DNA of 64,000 nucleotides from CAWGMT01 sp963823675 (GTDB taxonomy: Bacteria; Planctomycetota; Planctomycetia; Isosphaerales; Isosphaeraceae): the NCBI GenBank assembly GCA_963823675.1, contig CAWGMT010000025.1, positions 62,001 through 126,000 on the forward strand. Reading direction: 5' to 3'. A program made the translations under genes and the position numbers. Below the pieces are notes generated by a model. That model did no database searches. It saw nothing but the letters and a program-made list of their open reading frames with translations, and was not told where the DNA came from. Each line of letters opens with the position of its first letter. Within the stretch, counting starts at the first letter, position 1. Below are positions 37,183 to 47,608 of this stretch, in pieces.

Positions 37183-38547
37183 ATGATCCGCTTCGCTCTG
37201 TCGCTCGCAATGATTTTGCTGACGTCAGGCCGGGCTGACCGGGCTGGTGCCCAGGAACTGAAAGCCGGCGCGGCCGCGGAGGCTCTTTCCGCCTCCGACA
37301 CGATGGTGATCGGCGGCGGGATCGGTCCCGGCAAAGCCACCGGGCAGGAGGGGCTGCTCCGGGCATCCGCGGTCGTGATCCAGGATCCGCACCAGGAACG
37401 GATCGCGCTGGTCGCCTGCGACGTGCTGATGATCAACCGCGACGTACTCGACCGCGCGGCCCGGCGGATCGAAGAAGCAACGGGCATCCCCTTCGATCAC
37501 ATCCTGATCAATGCAACCCACACGCACCACGCCCCGAGTACGGTGACCGTTCATGGCTATGAGCGCGAAGAAGCCTTCACCCGCCAGGTCGAGGACAAGA
37601 TCGTTGCGGCGGCGGCTCGCGCGAGTCGCGGGTTATCACCCGTGACATTCCTGTTCCGGCTGGGCGAAGAGTCGTCGGTGGGAAAGAACAGCCGGCTGTT
37701 GCTGGGCGACGGCACGATCTACTGGGTCGGCCCCAAGGACGACGCCGTCCGCCCCACCGGTCCGTTCGATCCGGAGCTGCCGGTGCTGGCGTTCCGCCGG
37801 GCCGACGCCCGTCTCGAAGCGGTTCTCTTCAATCACTCGACCCACACGATCGGCACGCTGAAACCGGGAGTGCGCTCCCCGTCATTTTACGGCCTGGCGG
37901 CTCAGGCTCTCGAAAAGGAGGAGGGAGGGACGGTTCTCTTCTTCGAGGGGGCTTCGGGCTCGACCCACAATCTCGACGTCGCGCCCGCCGAAGCGATGTA
38001 CCGGATCCAGCGTGCCGTCGCGCTGGCACTCGAGCGGGCGCAGCCGCGGAGCGTCTCCCGCGTCCGAGCCCGCCGCAAGGAGCTGGCGGTCAAGGTCCGC
38101 CGCTTCCGCGACGAGGATGACGACAAGGCCGTGGCCGGCTACTGCACCAAGCGCATCAAGGATGCCAGGGCCGCCCAGTCCGTGATCGACACGTTTCGCG
38201 CCATGAGGAAAAAACTCGCACCGATGCAGGGACAGGAGCGCATGACGTGGGTCCAGGCTCTCTCGGTCGGCGACGTGGCGATTGTCGGGGTACCGGGTGA
38301 GTTCTTCACGATGCTGGGCCAGGAGATCAAGCGGCGCTCGCCGTATCGCTACACCTACGTCTTCGAGCTGGCCAACGACTACATCGGCTATATCCCCGAT
38401 CGCACGGCTTTCGACCTGGGCGGATATCAGGTCTGGACCGGCCTGCACAGCTTCCTCGAGCGCGGCACGGGCGAAACGATCGTCGCGACGGCGGTCGACC
38501 TTCTCGACGAGCTTTATCGTGAGCCGGCCGACGGGCGTGCTCGCTGA
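37183..38547 (+). CDS. Secreted neutral/alkaline ceramidase-like protein
   Basis: 454 residues. The start at 37183 gives a clean signal peptide (IRFALSLAMILLTSGRADRA, AGAQE). The body follows the neutral/alkaline non-lysosomal ceramidase N-terminal domain: KAGAAAEALSASD, RIALVACDVLMINRDVLDRA, the zinc-site NATHTHHAPST, FNHSTHTIGTL and FFEGASGSTHNLD, and FELANDYIGYIPDRTAFDLG near the end. The residues for metal binding (His-rich NATHTHH) are present. Many planctomycete members act on unknown lipids or amides, so the substrate is not asserted. Intact frame. Confidence 0.82.
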   Translation: MIRFALSLAMILLTSGRADRAGAQELKAGAAAEALSASDTMVIGGGIGPGKATGQEGLLRASAVVIQDPHQERIALVACDVLMINRDVLDRAARRIEEATGIPFDHILINATHTHHAPSTVTVHGYEREEAFTRQVEDKIVAAAARASRGLSPVTFLFRLGEESSVGKNSRLLLGDGTIYWVGPKDDAVRPTGPFDPELPVLAFRRADARLEAVLFNHSTHTIGTLKPGVRSPSFYGLAAQALEKEEGGTVLFFEGASGSTHNLDVAPAEAMYRIQRAVALALERAQPRSVSRVRARRKELAVKVRRFRDEDDDKAVAGYCTKRIKDARAAQSVIDTFRAMRKKLAPMQGQERMTWVQALSVGDVAIVGVPGEFFTMLGQEIKRRSPYRYTYVFELANDYIGYIPDRTAFDLGGYQVWTGLHSFLERGTGETIVATAVDLLDELYREPADGRAR

Positions 38548-38548
38548 A

Positions 38549-38650
38549 GCGGCGAGATGGGCTGGGAGTGCGAGGCTCCGTCCGAGCATTTTCGTTCACA
38601 TTCCTGGCTCGGACGGAGCCTCGCATACCCGGGTGCCTCTCCGCCGCTAG
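38549..38650. repeat. Large inverted repeat (cruciform or terminator)
   Basis: A perfect 19-bp stem TGCGAGGCTCCGTCCGAGC (38569-38587) pairs with 38607-38625 around a 19-base loop. An outer imperfect stem joins GCGGCGAGA (about 38550) with TCTCCGCCGC (about 38638). It lies right after the ceramidase stop, so it could end that transcript, and it resembles REP-type units containing CTCCGTCCG seen again at 54.4 kb. Confidence 0.7.
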
Positions 38651-38728
38651 AAAAAATGGGATCATGGACCCCGGTCGTTGTCATCCTCTATAAGGAACCA
38701 CCGATTCGGCATTGCGAGTTCAGGACGC

Positions 38729-39244
38729 ATGGATTCAGAACGGCTCGGAATGTTGATCGATCGACTCGCGTCGGCGCTGGCGCTTTATGCGCGGCAGTGG
38801 TGCGATGAGCCCGAAGACGTGGTCCAGGAGGCATTTGTGAAGCTGGCGGCCCAGGCGACGACACCGCTGGAACCCGCGGCCTGGCTATTCCGGACAGTCC
38901 GCAACGGAGCGATCAACGCCGGGATCGCCAAGCGAAGAAGGAGGCGGCACGAGGCCCTTGCCGCGGCCCGGGCTCCAGCATGGTTCGAGACCAGCCCGAC
39001 GGCTCGGAGCGGCGCGGTGGTGGACCCGGAGTCGGCCCAGGCCGCGCTGGCCGTGCTGCCGCTTGCGCAACGCGAGATCATCGTGGCCCACCTCTGGGGC
39101 GGTCTGACATTCGATCAGATTGCCGCGCTCGTCGGGTTTTCCGCAAGTTCCACTCATCGCCAGTACCACGCGGGCCTCTCGGCCCTGAGAGAACGCTTGG
39201 GGGTGCCATGTCCAACGAACCCGTCCCGCCCAATCGGGAGCTGA
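38729..39244 (+). CDS. ECF-type RNA polymerase sigma factor
   Basis: 171 residues from ATG 38729 (MDSERLGMLIDRLASALALY). Region 2 is visible as QWCDEPEDVVQEAFVKLAAQ with AAWLFRTVRNGAINAGIAKR. Region 4 is LPLAQREIIVAHLWGGLTFD, QIAALVGFSASSTHRQYHAG. Its end overlaps the anti-sigma-like gene by about 37 bases, so the two are coupled. It probably drives this operon (anti-sigma, secreted protein, DUF1559 protein); the regulon is unknown. Confidence 0.85.
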   Translation: MDSERLGMLIDRLASALALYARQWCDEPEDVVQEAFVKLAAQATTPLEPAAWLFRTVRNGAINAGIAKRRRRRHEALAAARAPAWFETSPTARSGAVVDPESAQAALAVLPLAQREIIVAHLWGGLTFDQIAALVGFSASSTHRQYHAGLSALRERLGVPCPTNPSRPIGS

Positions 39245-39740
39245 AGGCCGTCGAGGCGGCGCTCGGCTCGCTCGTGCCGGCTCGGAGCCAGATCGATCGC
39301 GACCTCGTGATGTTCCGGGCCGGTCAAGCTTCGGTGCGTACCTCGCGATCGGGCCGGCGGACGTGGCACCTGATCGCCGCGAGCCTCGCCGTCGTTGCGC
39401 TTGGCGAGGGCATATTACTGGCCCGTCGGCCGCCGCCTCAGACCGTCAAGGAGATGGTTGTGGTTCGCGCCCGGCGCCGGCGGTTGCCCCGGCGCCGGCC
39501 GTCCCGCCCGTGAACCAAAGCGCGGCCGAGGTGCCGGTGCCGCTCCCGATCGAGCGTTCGCTCTCGCTCGGGCAGACCGCTTACGAGCGGCTGGCCGCAC
39601 AGGTGCTGCGCTATGGGCTCGATGGCCTGCCCGCTTCCCCGACGGTCGCCTCTTCGGCCTCGGAGACGCGTCCTGCTTCGTCCGGCGAAATGTTGCAAGA
39701 AGAACTCCGTAAACTGCTCGATCCTGGAGGCCCCTCATGA
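39208..39740 (+). CDS. Membrane anti-sigma-like protein, one frameshift
   Basis: It starts at ATG 39208 inside the sigma gene (MSNEPVPPNRELKAVEAALG). One helix (WHLIAASLAVVALGEGILLA) separates a short cytoplasmic part from a Pro/Ala-rich outer part. The first frame runs into Arg-rich nonsense after about 39465; one frame over, the sequence reads APAVAPAPAVPPVNQSAAEV and PIERSLSLGQTAYERLAAQV to a stop at 39740. About 177 residues. The position after the ECF gene and one-helix layout suggest it holds the sigma factor at the membrane. No ZAS zinc motif seen. Confidence 0.65.
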
Positions 39741-41226
39741 GACCAACGTCTGCCTTGCTGATCCTGGCAGCGGCCTGGGTGCCGCCGGCCGCCCTGGCCC
39801 AGCCAGCGTCCGATCCTCGGCCGACCGCGATTACACTGCGCCCGGCAACCGCGCCGGTGCCGGCACTGAAATACCGACTCGTCCCCGAGCACAGCACGCT
39901 CGTGCCGGGCAACGCCGCGGTCTTCTATCACCGCGGAATCCTCATGCTCGTGCAGAATCGACCCAAATTGGTGGGCAAGGGGCACGACGCGCCTGGCGCC
40001 AACCCCGACATGGTTGACGAGCTAACCGTCGCGAACTGGACCAACGGCCCGATCGGCGAGATCCCGCGGGACAAGGCCCGGAAGCATCTCGAAGCTTACC
40101 GCAACGTCCTGAAGGAGGTCGAGCTCGGCGCCCGGCGATCGACCTGCGACTGGGATTTCGACCGGCGCAATGAAGGAATCTTCTTGCAGCTTCCGGAGAT
40201 CCAGGAGATACGGTCCGTGGCGCGGCTGGTGGCGCTTCGGGCCCGGTTAGCGATCCTCGATGGCAAGACCGACCTGGCCATGCGCTGGATCGAGACCGGC
40301 CTCGTGCTGGGGCGGCACGTCAGCCAGGGCCCGATCATCATCCAGGCGCTGGTCGGCATCTCGATCGAACTAGTGATGACGCGTTGCCTCGAAGACCTGA
40401 TCCAGGCGCCCGGCGGTCCCAATCTCTACTGGGCCCTGGCCGATCGGCCCCGGCCGTTCATCGACATGAGACCGGCGATCGAAGGCGAGCGGTATTCTCT
40501 CGAGAAAGAGCTGCCCGAGCTCAGCGAGCTCGATCGTCAACCGTGGAGTCTTGAAGAGGCAAGGCGATTCACCGACACCCTGGAACGCAAGCTCTACAGT
40601 TTCAACTCGGGAAAGCCGTTGCCTGACGCCGACGCCGCCCTGCCCATGGACCTCTCCGACATGTCCCGGCGGCTCGGCATCGCCGCGATGGCCGCCAAGA
40701 TTTACCCCGAGGCCAAACGTGCTCTGATCGCCCGGGGCGCGCCGAGACACAGGTCGAGGCCATGCCAGTCATCCAGGTCGCCGCGCTCCACTGCATGGAC
40801 GAATACCGGCGGATACGCGACGACACGTACAAGTGGATGAACGTCCCTTACTGGCAATCCTTTAACCGGATCGACCGCCCGATATCTCACTCCATGAATC
40901 AGAAGCTCTCCAATCCATTGCTCACTCAGTTCCTGAACCTGATGCCCGCCCTCGACGCGGTGAGGCGGCCGGGCACTCGGCTCGATCGCCAGCTTGACGC
41001 GATGCAATGTATCGAGGCGATCCGTCTCTACGCCCATGCCCACGAAGGCAAGCTGCCCACCAGCCTGGAGGCGATCACCGATCTTCCGCTGCCCCTCGAT
41101 CCCGCGACGGGAAAGCCGTTTCTTTATCAGGTGAACGGAGATTCGGCGACCTTTTCGGCTCCCCCGCCTCCGGGCTTCAACTTTCCGGCTGCCGCGATCC
41201 ACTACGAGCTCAAGCTCGCCCGATGA
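39737..41226 (+). CDS. Secreted hypothetical protein, one frameshift
   Basis: It starts at ATG 39737, overlapping the previous stop (ATGA). A signal peptide (LLILAAAWVPPAALAQ) precedes an alpha-helical body (DKARKHLEAYRNVLKEVELG, LARRVALRARLAILDGKTDL-like, MRWIETGLVLGRHVSQGPII). A single missing base near 40742 (GGCGCG_CCGAG) breaks the frame; the second part reads VEAMPVIQVAALHCMDEYRR to AIHYELKLAR and a stop at 41226, with a pilin-like phrase AIRLYAHAHEGKLPTSLEAI near the end. About 496 residues. Not recognised beyond being a planctomycete-type secreted protein. Part of the ECF operon. Confidence 0.65.
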
Positions 41227-41258
41227 TCGACCCATTCTTCGATTGATGGAGCACCGTC

Positions 41259-42789
41259 ATGTTTCTTTCGATTCCGATGGCCCTGTTGCTCGCTGTCGCC
41301 GCGCCAGTAGCAGAACAGGCCGCCAGCACCAAGGCCACGGCCATTGCCTCGTTTCTCGGCGAGGAAGTCGGCGTCGTGGTCCATGTCGACCTGACCAGAC
41401 TTAACGTCCAGACCTTCGTCCGCCGCGTCCTCGGCAAGCTGGCCGACGAAGACGATTTCAGCGCCGGCGCGAAGGCCATCGACGGCTCGATCGCCGCGCT
41501 GAAAGCGGCCGGTGCCAAGGACCTGTTCCTCTTGTTCGACCCGGCCGACATGCCCGGCCTCCCCGCCGCAGTGGTGCCGCTGGCGGACGCGGCCGACGCC
41601 AAGGCGATCAGCGCGGTTCTCTCGGCGGCGCGCTGAGAACCCGCTGCGGTGGCCAGCCAGCGAGACAATCCGGGGCGCCGTCGTCGCGGCCACGCCGGCT
41701 GGTTTGGCCCGCATCCGCAATGCCGCGCCCAAGGCCCGCCCCGAGTTGTCGGCGGCCCTGGCCGCCGGAGGTGATGCCCCGATCCAGATCGCGATCATGC
41801 CGAGCAATACCCAGCGGCGGGCGATCGAGGAATCGATGACCGTGCTGCCGCCGCAATTGGGCGGTGGTCCAATCGCCACGATCACCCAGGGCCTCTACTG
41901 GGCTTCCCTCACGTTGGCGCTCGAGCCCAAGCCGGCCTTTCGCGCTGTCGTGCAGGCGAAAGACCCGGATGCGACCAAGGCCCTGCTGAAGCTCGCCGGG
42001 GACCTCCTCGATTTCCTGGCCAGGGCCAGTCGAAACGATCCGGCGCTCGCCTCGTTGGCGACAGCGATCAGCCAGATGACGCCACTGGCGCGGGGAGAAC
42101 AAATCACCCTCGAGGCCGACCTGGAGAAGACGGCCGAGCTGGTGGCCGTGCCGATCCGTCAGGCGCGCGAGGCGGCCCGACGCGCCCAATGCACCAACAA
42201 CCTCAAGCACATCGCCCTGGCCATGCACAACTATCACTCCAGCCATCAGAACTTTCCACCTGCCTATACCAATAGTCCGGATGGCAAGCCGCTTTTGAGC
42301 TGGCGAGTTCAGATCCTGCCGTTCCTCGACCAGAAGGCGCTCTACGACGAGTTCCACCTGGACGAACCCTGGGATAGCCCGCACAACAAGGCCCTGATCT
42401 CTCGGATGCCGGCCGTTTATAGCTGCCCGAGCGGGAGTCGGACGCCAGCCAGAGAGGGCAAGACGAGCTATTTGACGCCCCGAGGGCCCGCCACGATCTT
42501 CCCAGGCGCCCTACCGGTCAAGATGCAGGAGATCCCGGACGGCACCTCGAACACCATCCTCGTCGTGGACGCCAGCGACTCCGCCGCCGTCATCTGGACC
42601 AAGCCAGACGATTGGGAGATCCCCGCGGATCTCAAGATTGATAGCCTGTGCGGCCATCACCCAGAAGGTACGAACGTCGCGTTCGGCGACGGTGCAGTCC
42701 GTTTCCTCACGCAGACGATCAAACCGACGACTTTGCAGTTCCTACTGACCCGAAACGGTGGTGAGGTGATCAGCGCGGACGACCTTTGA
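41259..42789 (+). CDS. DUF1559-type protein with H-X9-DG ending, one frameshift
   Basis: A signal peptide (MFLSIPMALLLAVAAPVAEQ) precedes a first domain (EVGVVVHVDLTRLNVQTFVR). The frame breaks near 41635; the next frame continues AENPLRWPASETIRGAVVAA. Residues from about 300 are the DUF1559 domain (REAARRAQCTNNLKHIALAM, HNYHSSHQNFPPAYT, DGTSNTILVVDASDSAAVIW), ending HPEGTNVAFGDGAVRFL, the H-X9-DG signature. Usual DUF1559 proteins start with a type IV pilin helix; this one has a different N-terminal domain. About 509 residues. Probably the last gene of the ECF operon. Confidence 0.75.
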
Positions 42790-42817
42790 CCGGCCATCGC
42801 AACGATGCTCGATGATG

Positions 42818-43028
42818 GACGCTCCTCGCCGATCACCACCTCGGCCCGATAAGCGTCTGATACTAACCCGACGCGCCAGCGAGGGTTCCGGCGACGGAAT
42901 CCCGCGCTGGTGCGTCGGATCGGTATGATCCCTCGCTGGCGCGGCGGGTTCGTGTCATGGGAGACCCAGGCACATGGGCAGATCGCGGCGGCCGGGTCCT
43001 TGTGACGGGTAGTGTGCAGCGAGAATAG
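42818..43028. repeat. Interspersed ~200-bp repeat, copy 1
   Basis: From GGACGCTCCTCGCCGATCAC through ACTAACCCGACGCGCCAGCG, GGGTTCCGGCGACGGAAT, CGCGCTGGTGCGTCGG and on to the CAGCGAGAA near 43025, this matches 63648-63856 in order and orientation. Several CGACGCGCCAGC/GCTGGCGCGTCG inverted pairs give it internal secondary structure. The reverse strand reads ARRVSI/NPPRQRGI-like peptides that are frequent spurious translations in these genomes. Confidence 0.7.
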
Positions 43029-43208
43029 CTCGGCACGAAGTCGCGGGCCTGTTCGCAATGGGCGCAAGAACCGGTAGAATGGATGTCGTGCCGAGGCAAT
43101 CGTGCGCCGGGCATGCGGCCGTGCGGGTATTCCGTATCGACAGCGCGAGGGAGTCAGGCGCGCGGCACAGGCTGCTTTGAGGAGCGACCAATTTTGGAGC
43201 CGCGGCCA

Positions 43209-44288
43209 ATGACCTCCAAGGGCGCAAGGCCTCCCGTCGTGGGTATCGACCTTGGGGGTACGAAAATCCTGGCGGGCGTGGTCAGCCACGACCACCAGAT
43301 CCTCGGCCGGGCCAAGCGCACCACACCCGCACAAGAGGGAGGGCGGGCGATCGTCGAGGCGATCGTTGCGTGTGCGGAAGAAGCCCTCGAAACCGCGGGA
43401 ATGAACCGCACCCAAATTGGAGCGGTCGGAATCGGCTCTCCAGGTCCGCTGGACGTCGCGACCGGCGTCATCCTCTTCAGCGCCAATCTGAACGTCAAGA
43501 ACTTCCCCATCGGCCCCGAAGTCTCCGGCTTTTTTGACCGCCCGGTGCTGGTGCAGAACGACGTCCGCGCGGGCGGCTACGCCGAACTGCGCCTGGGTGC
43601 CGGCCGGGGATATCAGAACATCATCTTCGCTTTCGTTGGCACGGGTATCGGCGGGTGCCTGGTCCAGGGTGGAGAAATCGTCACTGGCGCGACCGGCAAC
43701 GCCGGCGAGCTCGGCCACATGATCCTGAAAGCGGGCGGCCCGCCCTGCGGCTGCGGCGCGCGGGGGTGCATGGAGGCGCTCGCCAGCAAGACGGCCATCG
43801 CCCGGCGCGTCGAGAAGGCCATTCGCAAGGGCTTGCCCACGATGCTGGGCGAAAGAATGGCCCGCAGGGGGGGACGCCTGAAGAGCCGCGATCTCGCCGA
43901 GGCCGTCATCACAAAAGATCTGGTCGCGCTCAAGGAAGTGCAGCGAGCCGCCCACTTCCTCGGTTTGGGTCTAGGAAACCTGATCAACGTCTTCGGCCCC
44001 GAGATCGTGATCGTGGGCGGCGGAGTCGCCGGAGCGCTCGGCGATTCGTACCTTGACCTGGTTCGGACGGCGGCCCGGTCTCATATCCTGACCGATCCGG
44101 CGGGGACCATCCGTATCGAGCGTGCCGGCCTGGGCGACAACGCCGGAATCCTCGGCGCCGCCTTGCTGGCGCGAGAGGCTCCTGGAAAGCTGAGCACTCA
44201 TCTCACCACGGAGAGAACGGGATCCGGGCGCCGGAACGCCGTTTGGTCGCTACTTGCGGACGGTGCCCTTTCCGGCTCGTCACGGTGA
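43209..44288 (+). CDS. ROK-family glucokinase
   Basis: 359 residues from ATG 43209 (GGAG upstream). It shows the phosphate-1 motif GIDLGGTKILAG, GIGSPGPLD, the catalytic Asp region (LVQNDVRAGGYAEL), GTGIGGCLVQGGEIVTGATG, and the ROK zinc signature GHMILKAGGPPCGCGARGCM followed by EALAS with all three Cys, then an NPxxIVxGGG-like INVFGPEIVIVGGGV. It phosphorylates glucose or a related sugar with ATP. The last 40 residues are less conserved. A cluster with the GH13 enzyme would fit glucan use, but they are 9 kb apart. Confidence 0.88.
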   Translation: MTSKGARPPVVGIDLGGTKILAGVVSHDHQILGRAKRTTPAQEGGRAIVEAIVACAEEALETAGMNRTQIGAVGIGSPGPLDVATGVILFSANLNVKNFPIGPEVSGFFDRPVLVQNDVRAGGYAELRLGAGRGYQNIIFAFVGTGIGGCLVQGGEIVTGATGNAGELGHMILKAGGPPCGCGARGCMEALASKTAIARRVEKAIRKGLPTMLGERMARRGGRLKSRDLAEAVITKDLVALKEVQRAAHFLGLGLGNLINVFGPEIVIVGGGVAGALGDSYLDLVRTAARSHILTDPAGTIRIERAGLGDNAGILGAALLAREAPGKLSTHLTTERTGSGRRNAVWSLLADGALSGSSR

Positions 44289-44586
44289 ATTGCCGAGCCG
44301 TCGGCCGGCTGTAACAACGCGCGGTGAGCGCTTCGCCGGACACGGGACGAACTGCGAGCCGGATCGACGCACTAATCAAGGGATACCCTTGGTACGCAGT
44401 GGTCCAAGGACAAGATCTCGCGCAAGGAGTCGGCGGGTGTACACGCTGCCGTTGACGTTTGTCCGCGAGCGCCGCACGAACTGGCGAGGGGCTGCGCCTT
44501 CTCCCGCCATATCGGGAACACTTGTCCCAAGCCTTCGCTCGCTACTGCATGCGCGGTGGGCTTCCCCAAGACATCCCTCCTTTCCG

Positions 44587-46368
44587 TTATTCGGGTGGGG
44601 GTGATCCGGCGTCGGTTCCGACGGCTCGAGGCATGGGCGAAGAAAGCGCCGCGTAAATACAAAGTCCGATCAGAACCACGGCCGCAAGTAAACTGCGTTC
44701 GTAATACATCGTCTCCAGCCATGTCGGGCCCGTCACGTCGGGCAACCGGTTGAGACGGTCAAGCGTGACTGCGGCCATGAATTTTTGAGGCGAGCTCCTG
44801 ACGAACAGCGGCCGCAAGTACGAGCGAACCCAATTGGGATCAAGCTCGGCAGGGATCCCGTAAGACTCCATCAGTTTGACGGCGAATGAGGTTGCTTCGA
44901 GCGACCCGACCCGAATGTTTTCCTGGTTGTAATCCTTGAAACCGCCGCCGACTTGAAATCCTCCGCCTTTCTTGATGTGAAACGTCCGCAGCAGGTCGTG
45001 GATCTTGTGACGATATCGATCGGGATTGACCGGGCGTTCGATGACCTCTAATAGTTGCGTCGCGCGAAGCGGCGTCTTGAGGACAGCGTACGGACCTGTC
45101 GAGACAGCCTCCAACGTGGCGTGCAGCCGCTTCTCCAAATAATCTCGTTGTTCGGCCGTTAAGTCGTGGCGCATAATCGCTGCGCGGATGACCCATTCGT
45201 CGGTATCCAGACTCGTGAGCGGTCGCGCTTCCAGCATGCGAATGGGGCGATCAAAAAGAATGTGTCGTCGTTGCTCATAATCTTTGAGACGGCCAAGTTG
45301 ATCGGTTCGCACCAGCCCAACTCGAAAGGCGCTGCCCAAAATGACCGGGTTCTGTTCGCCCGCTATTTCCGCATCCAGCAGTTGGCGCGGGTGGGAGAGA
45401 TCGGGATCCAACTTCGATTCAACGGCCCAGCTCGCCACGATTTCCCATTGTTGCCAACTGGCGGTGGAGAAAGGGGCACTGTCGAAGGATGCCACGTACG
45501 CCTTGATGCGTGAAGGTGTCGCCGGCCAAAGGATCGGATTCATATACCACACTGTCAGAGGCGCCAGGAAGACGGCGAACGCCACAGCCGGAACGATCGC
45601 ACGTGTTTTCTCGCCCCACCCGCCGGCGCGTCGATGGCTGGCAAGCGAGGAGCCAACCATGATGAGTGTCACAACCAATGCGCCACAAAAAAACAGGGGA
45701 GCGATCAGGAGCTGATCGACAACGTGAATGTCCTCGTCGCCTATCCCTGGAAAACCCGCAAGCTGCCCGAGGAAGCCCAGACTCATCACACAGGATTGGC
45801 AGACCACCAGCCGGTTCCCCAGGCCGATTCTGGCGAGGCTGGTCAAGACGAAGATCAAGAGCCCGACCGAAACGATGTAGCACAGGAAGAGTAGCCAAGT
45901 CGCACCGAACCACACCATGGTGACGCTCGCTGCAAAGACCGACCAGACGCCCCACTTATTGTCGTGCCACCATTGTTTTGTGCTCTCGCGCAGCACTTTT
46001 CCGTCAACGGGTGCCAAGGAATTCTCATCCCGTATGCGGCGAATCTCCAAGATACTGAAAACGGTTGCGCCGAGCAGCACGAACAAGCTGATTGCTGGGA
46101 AAGCCACGTAGCTGAGCAGCTTATAGCCACCTATCCCCGGAATTAGCTTGAAGGAAGCGGCCGGCATCTGGCCGGCGGCAATGACTTCCAACGGCAGAAA
46201 TGCCGCGGCGCTGCGCTCTACGGGCGACAAGCTGGCGAGGGAGTCATCTGCATGACTCAAGCTGTCGCTCACCCGTGCGCGTACGGCGGATTCAAACGTG
46301 CCTGGATCGACACGATACGGCCGGAGGGCGGCCCGCAAATCATCTTCGGGAACCAGGGTCACAGACAT
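44587..46368 (-). CDS. Large membrane protein paired with an ECF sigma factor (likely anti-sigma)
   Basis: 593 residues. The start overlaps the end of the sigma gene by 10 bases (46359-46368). A cytoplasmic head (about residues 1-70) is followed by six or so helices (LSYVAFPAISLFVLLGATVF, VWSVFAASVTMVWFGATWLL, FLCYIVSVGLLIFVLTSLAR, LLIAPLFFCGALVVTLIMVG), a large outer domain with GIGGGYK-type turns and GFQVGGGFKDYNQENI, and a last helix (SLLAAVVLIGLCIYAALSS). No family name recognised. The overlap and gene order indicate that it controls the sigma factor. Confidence 0.7.
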   Translation of the reverse strand: MSVTLVPEDDLRAALRPYRVDPGTFESAVRARVSDSLSHADDSLASLSPVERSAAAFLPLEVIAAGQMPAASFKLIPGIGGYKLLSYVAFPAISLFVLLGATVFSILEIRRIRDENSLAPVDGKVLRESTKQWWHDNKWGVWSVFAASVTMVWFGATWLLFLCYIVSVGLLIFVLTSLARIGLGNRLVVCQSCVMSLGFLGQLAGFPGIGDEDIHVVDQLLIAPLFFCGALVVTLIMVGSSLASHRRAGGWGEKTRAIVPAVAFAVFLAPLTVWYMNPILWPATPSRIKAYVASFDSAPFSTASWQQWEIVASWAVESKLDPDLSHPRQLLDAEIAGEQNPVILGSAFRVGLVRTDQLGRLKDYEQRRHILFDRPIRMLEARPLTSLDTDEWVIRAAIMRHDLTAEQRDYLEKRLHATLEAVSTGPYAVLKTPLRATQLLEVIERPVNPDRYRHKIHDLLRTFHIKKGGGFQVGGGFKDYNQENIRVGSLEATSFAVKLMESYGIPAELDPNWVRSYLRPLFVRSSPQKFMAAVTLDRLNRLPDVTGPTWLETMYYERSLLAAVVLIGLCIYAALSSPMPRAVGTDAGSPPPE

Positions 46369-46892
46369 AGCAGCATCTTTCCAATCTGTGACGCCGAAGG
46401 ATCGTCGAGCAGTCGGCGCAGTGTCCGACGTGCCTGATAGAGCCGCCCTTCGACCGTCTTGACAGGGACCGACAGTAAGCCCGCAACGTTGTTCACACTT
46501 GTTTCTTCGAGATAGTGCATCAGTACGACTTGGCGCTGCTTGGCGGGCAACCGCTCGATGGCGCGTCGCAACGCTTGCACCTTTTCAGACGGTTCGGGAT
46601 CGGATGGGGCGGCTGCAAACTCCAGTGCGGCCGGTGCGAGCGTTACCATCCGTAACCGGCGCCGCCAACGACTTCGTGACCAATTGCGATATCGATTGAG
46701 CGCCACGCCCCGTAACCAACGGCCAAAGACTTCGGGTTCGTTCCAATCAGCACGGCACAATTCACGCTTCAACCAAGCGTCGGAAAAACTGTCCTGGGCG
46801 ATTTCTATTGCGTCTCCCCACGGGGCACCCCAAGAGGCGATGAGCCCGATGAGGGGTCCGCGATAATTGTCCAGGAGCGCCGTTAGGTCCAT
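46359..46892 (-). CDS. ECF-type RNA polymerase sigma factor
   Basis: 177 residues from ATG 46892. Region 2: WGDAIEIAQDSFSDAWLKRE, FGRWLRGVALNRYRNWSRSR. Region 4: LRRAIERLPAKQRQVVLMHY, LEETSVNNVAGLLSVPVKTV, EGRLYQARRTLRRLL. It overlaps the membrane-protein gene downstream, its probable anti-sigma. Intact and of normal length. Confidence 0.85.
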   Translation of the reverse strand: MDLTALLDNYRGPLIGLIASWGAPWGDAIEIAQDSFSDAWLKRELCRADWNEPEVFGRWLRGVALNRYRNWSRSRWRRRLRMVTLAPAALEFAAAPSDPEPSEKVQALRRAIERLPAKQRQVVLMHYLEETSVNNVAGLLSVPVKTVEGRLYQARRTLRRLLDDPSASQIGKMLLCL

Positions 46893-47216
46893 GTTGATCC
46901 TCCAGTACCCTGTAGTGTCCGGGACAACGCCCGATCACACGAGATTCTCGAAAGATCGCCAGGAATCCGGCTCGGCAAGAGGCAACATCCGGTTACCAGG
47001 CTTGCGGAATCGCTGGCCTCGACGGCACCACGCGGTCGGGTTTTGTGCCACACCAAGGGCCCGTTAATGAATGGTGTCTTGTCGCCCCGACTATTTTCAG
47101 AAATGAGCCCTTAGGCGAGAACGTCGAAGGGCTTTCTCATCGTGGCGACCAGAAACACAACTCGAAACTCGTGTCCAACTCGCACAGGGCAACGGTCTGA
47201 TGTTCCAGAAAGGAAG
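46893..47216. other. Intergenic stretch, no gene recognised
   Basis: Upstream region of the sigma gene and of the NmrA remnant. No clear promoter or hairpin picked out by eye. Confidence 0.3.
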
Positions 47217-47568
47217 ATGAGCATCCAGAATACCACCCCGAGCCCGCAGCAACGGCAGCACTGGCTTTGCGAGCAGGCGCTATCCTGGTCCGGCCTTCCG
47301 GCAGGCGCTAAACCGCCAGGTCACGTATTCCGACATCTCGCCCGAGGATTGGGAACGGGGTCTGAAGAAGGCGGGATTGCCGGAGCACCTGACCCACGAT
47401 CTGGTGACGATGGCCGAGTTGAACCGGGCGCGGCGGTATGACCGGCTGGCGGACGTCGTGGAGCGGGTGACCGGCCGGCCGGCGATGAGTGTCCTTTCCC
47501 CGAGCCGGGCTTTCCGCCGTCCTGAACCTTCCGGGGATGCTTGGCAAGGAACTCCTGGAACTCCTTAA
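47217..47568 (+). pseudogene. NmrA/NAD(P)-binding family remnant, middle deleted
   Basis: From ATG 47217 the frame reads QQRQHWLCEQALSWSGLPA, the region before the substrate site in NmrA-type SDR proteins. It changes frame near 47300 straight into the C-terminal part (NRQVTYSDISPEDWERGLKK, AGLPEHLTHDLVTMAELNRA, RRYDRLADVVERVTGRPAMS). The N-terminal Rossmann motif and about 80 residues between the two pieces are missing. After MSV it runs into unrelated sequence. Confidence 0.6.
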
Positions 47569-47608
47569 CGAATTCCGGCTTGGTAATGACGCTAGGGCGC
47601 TGCCTAAC

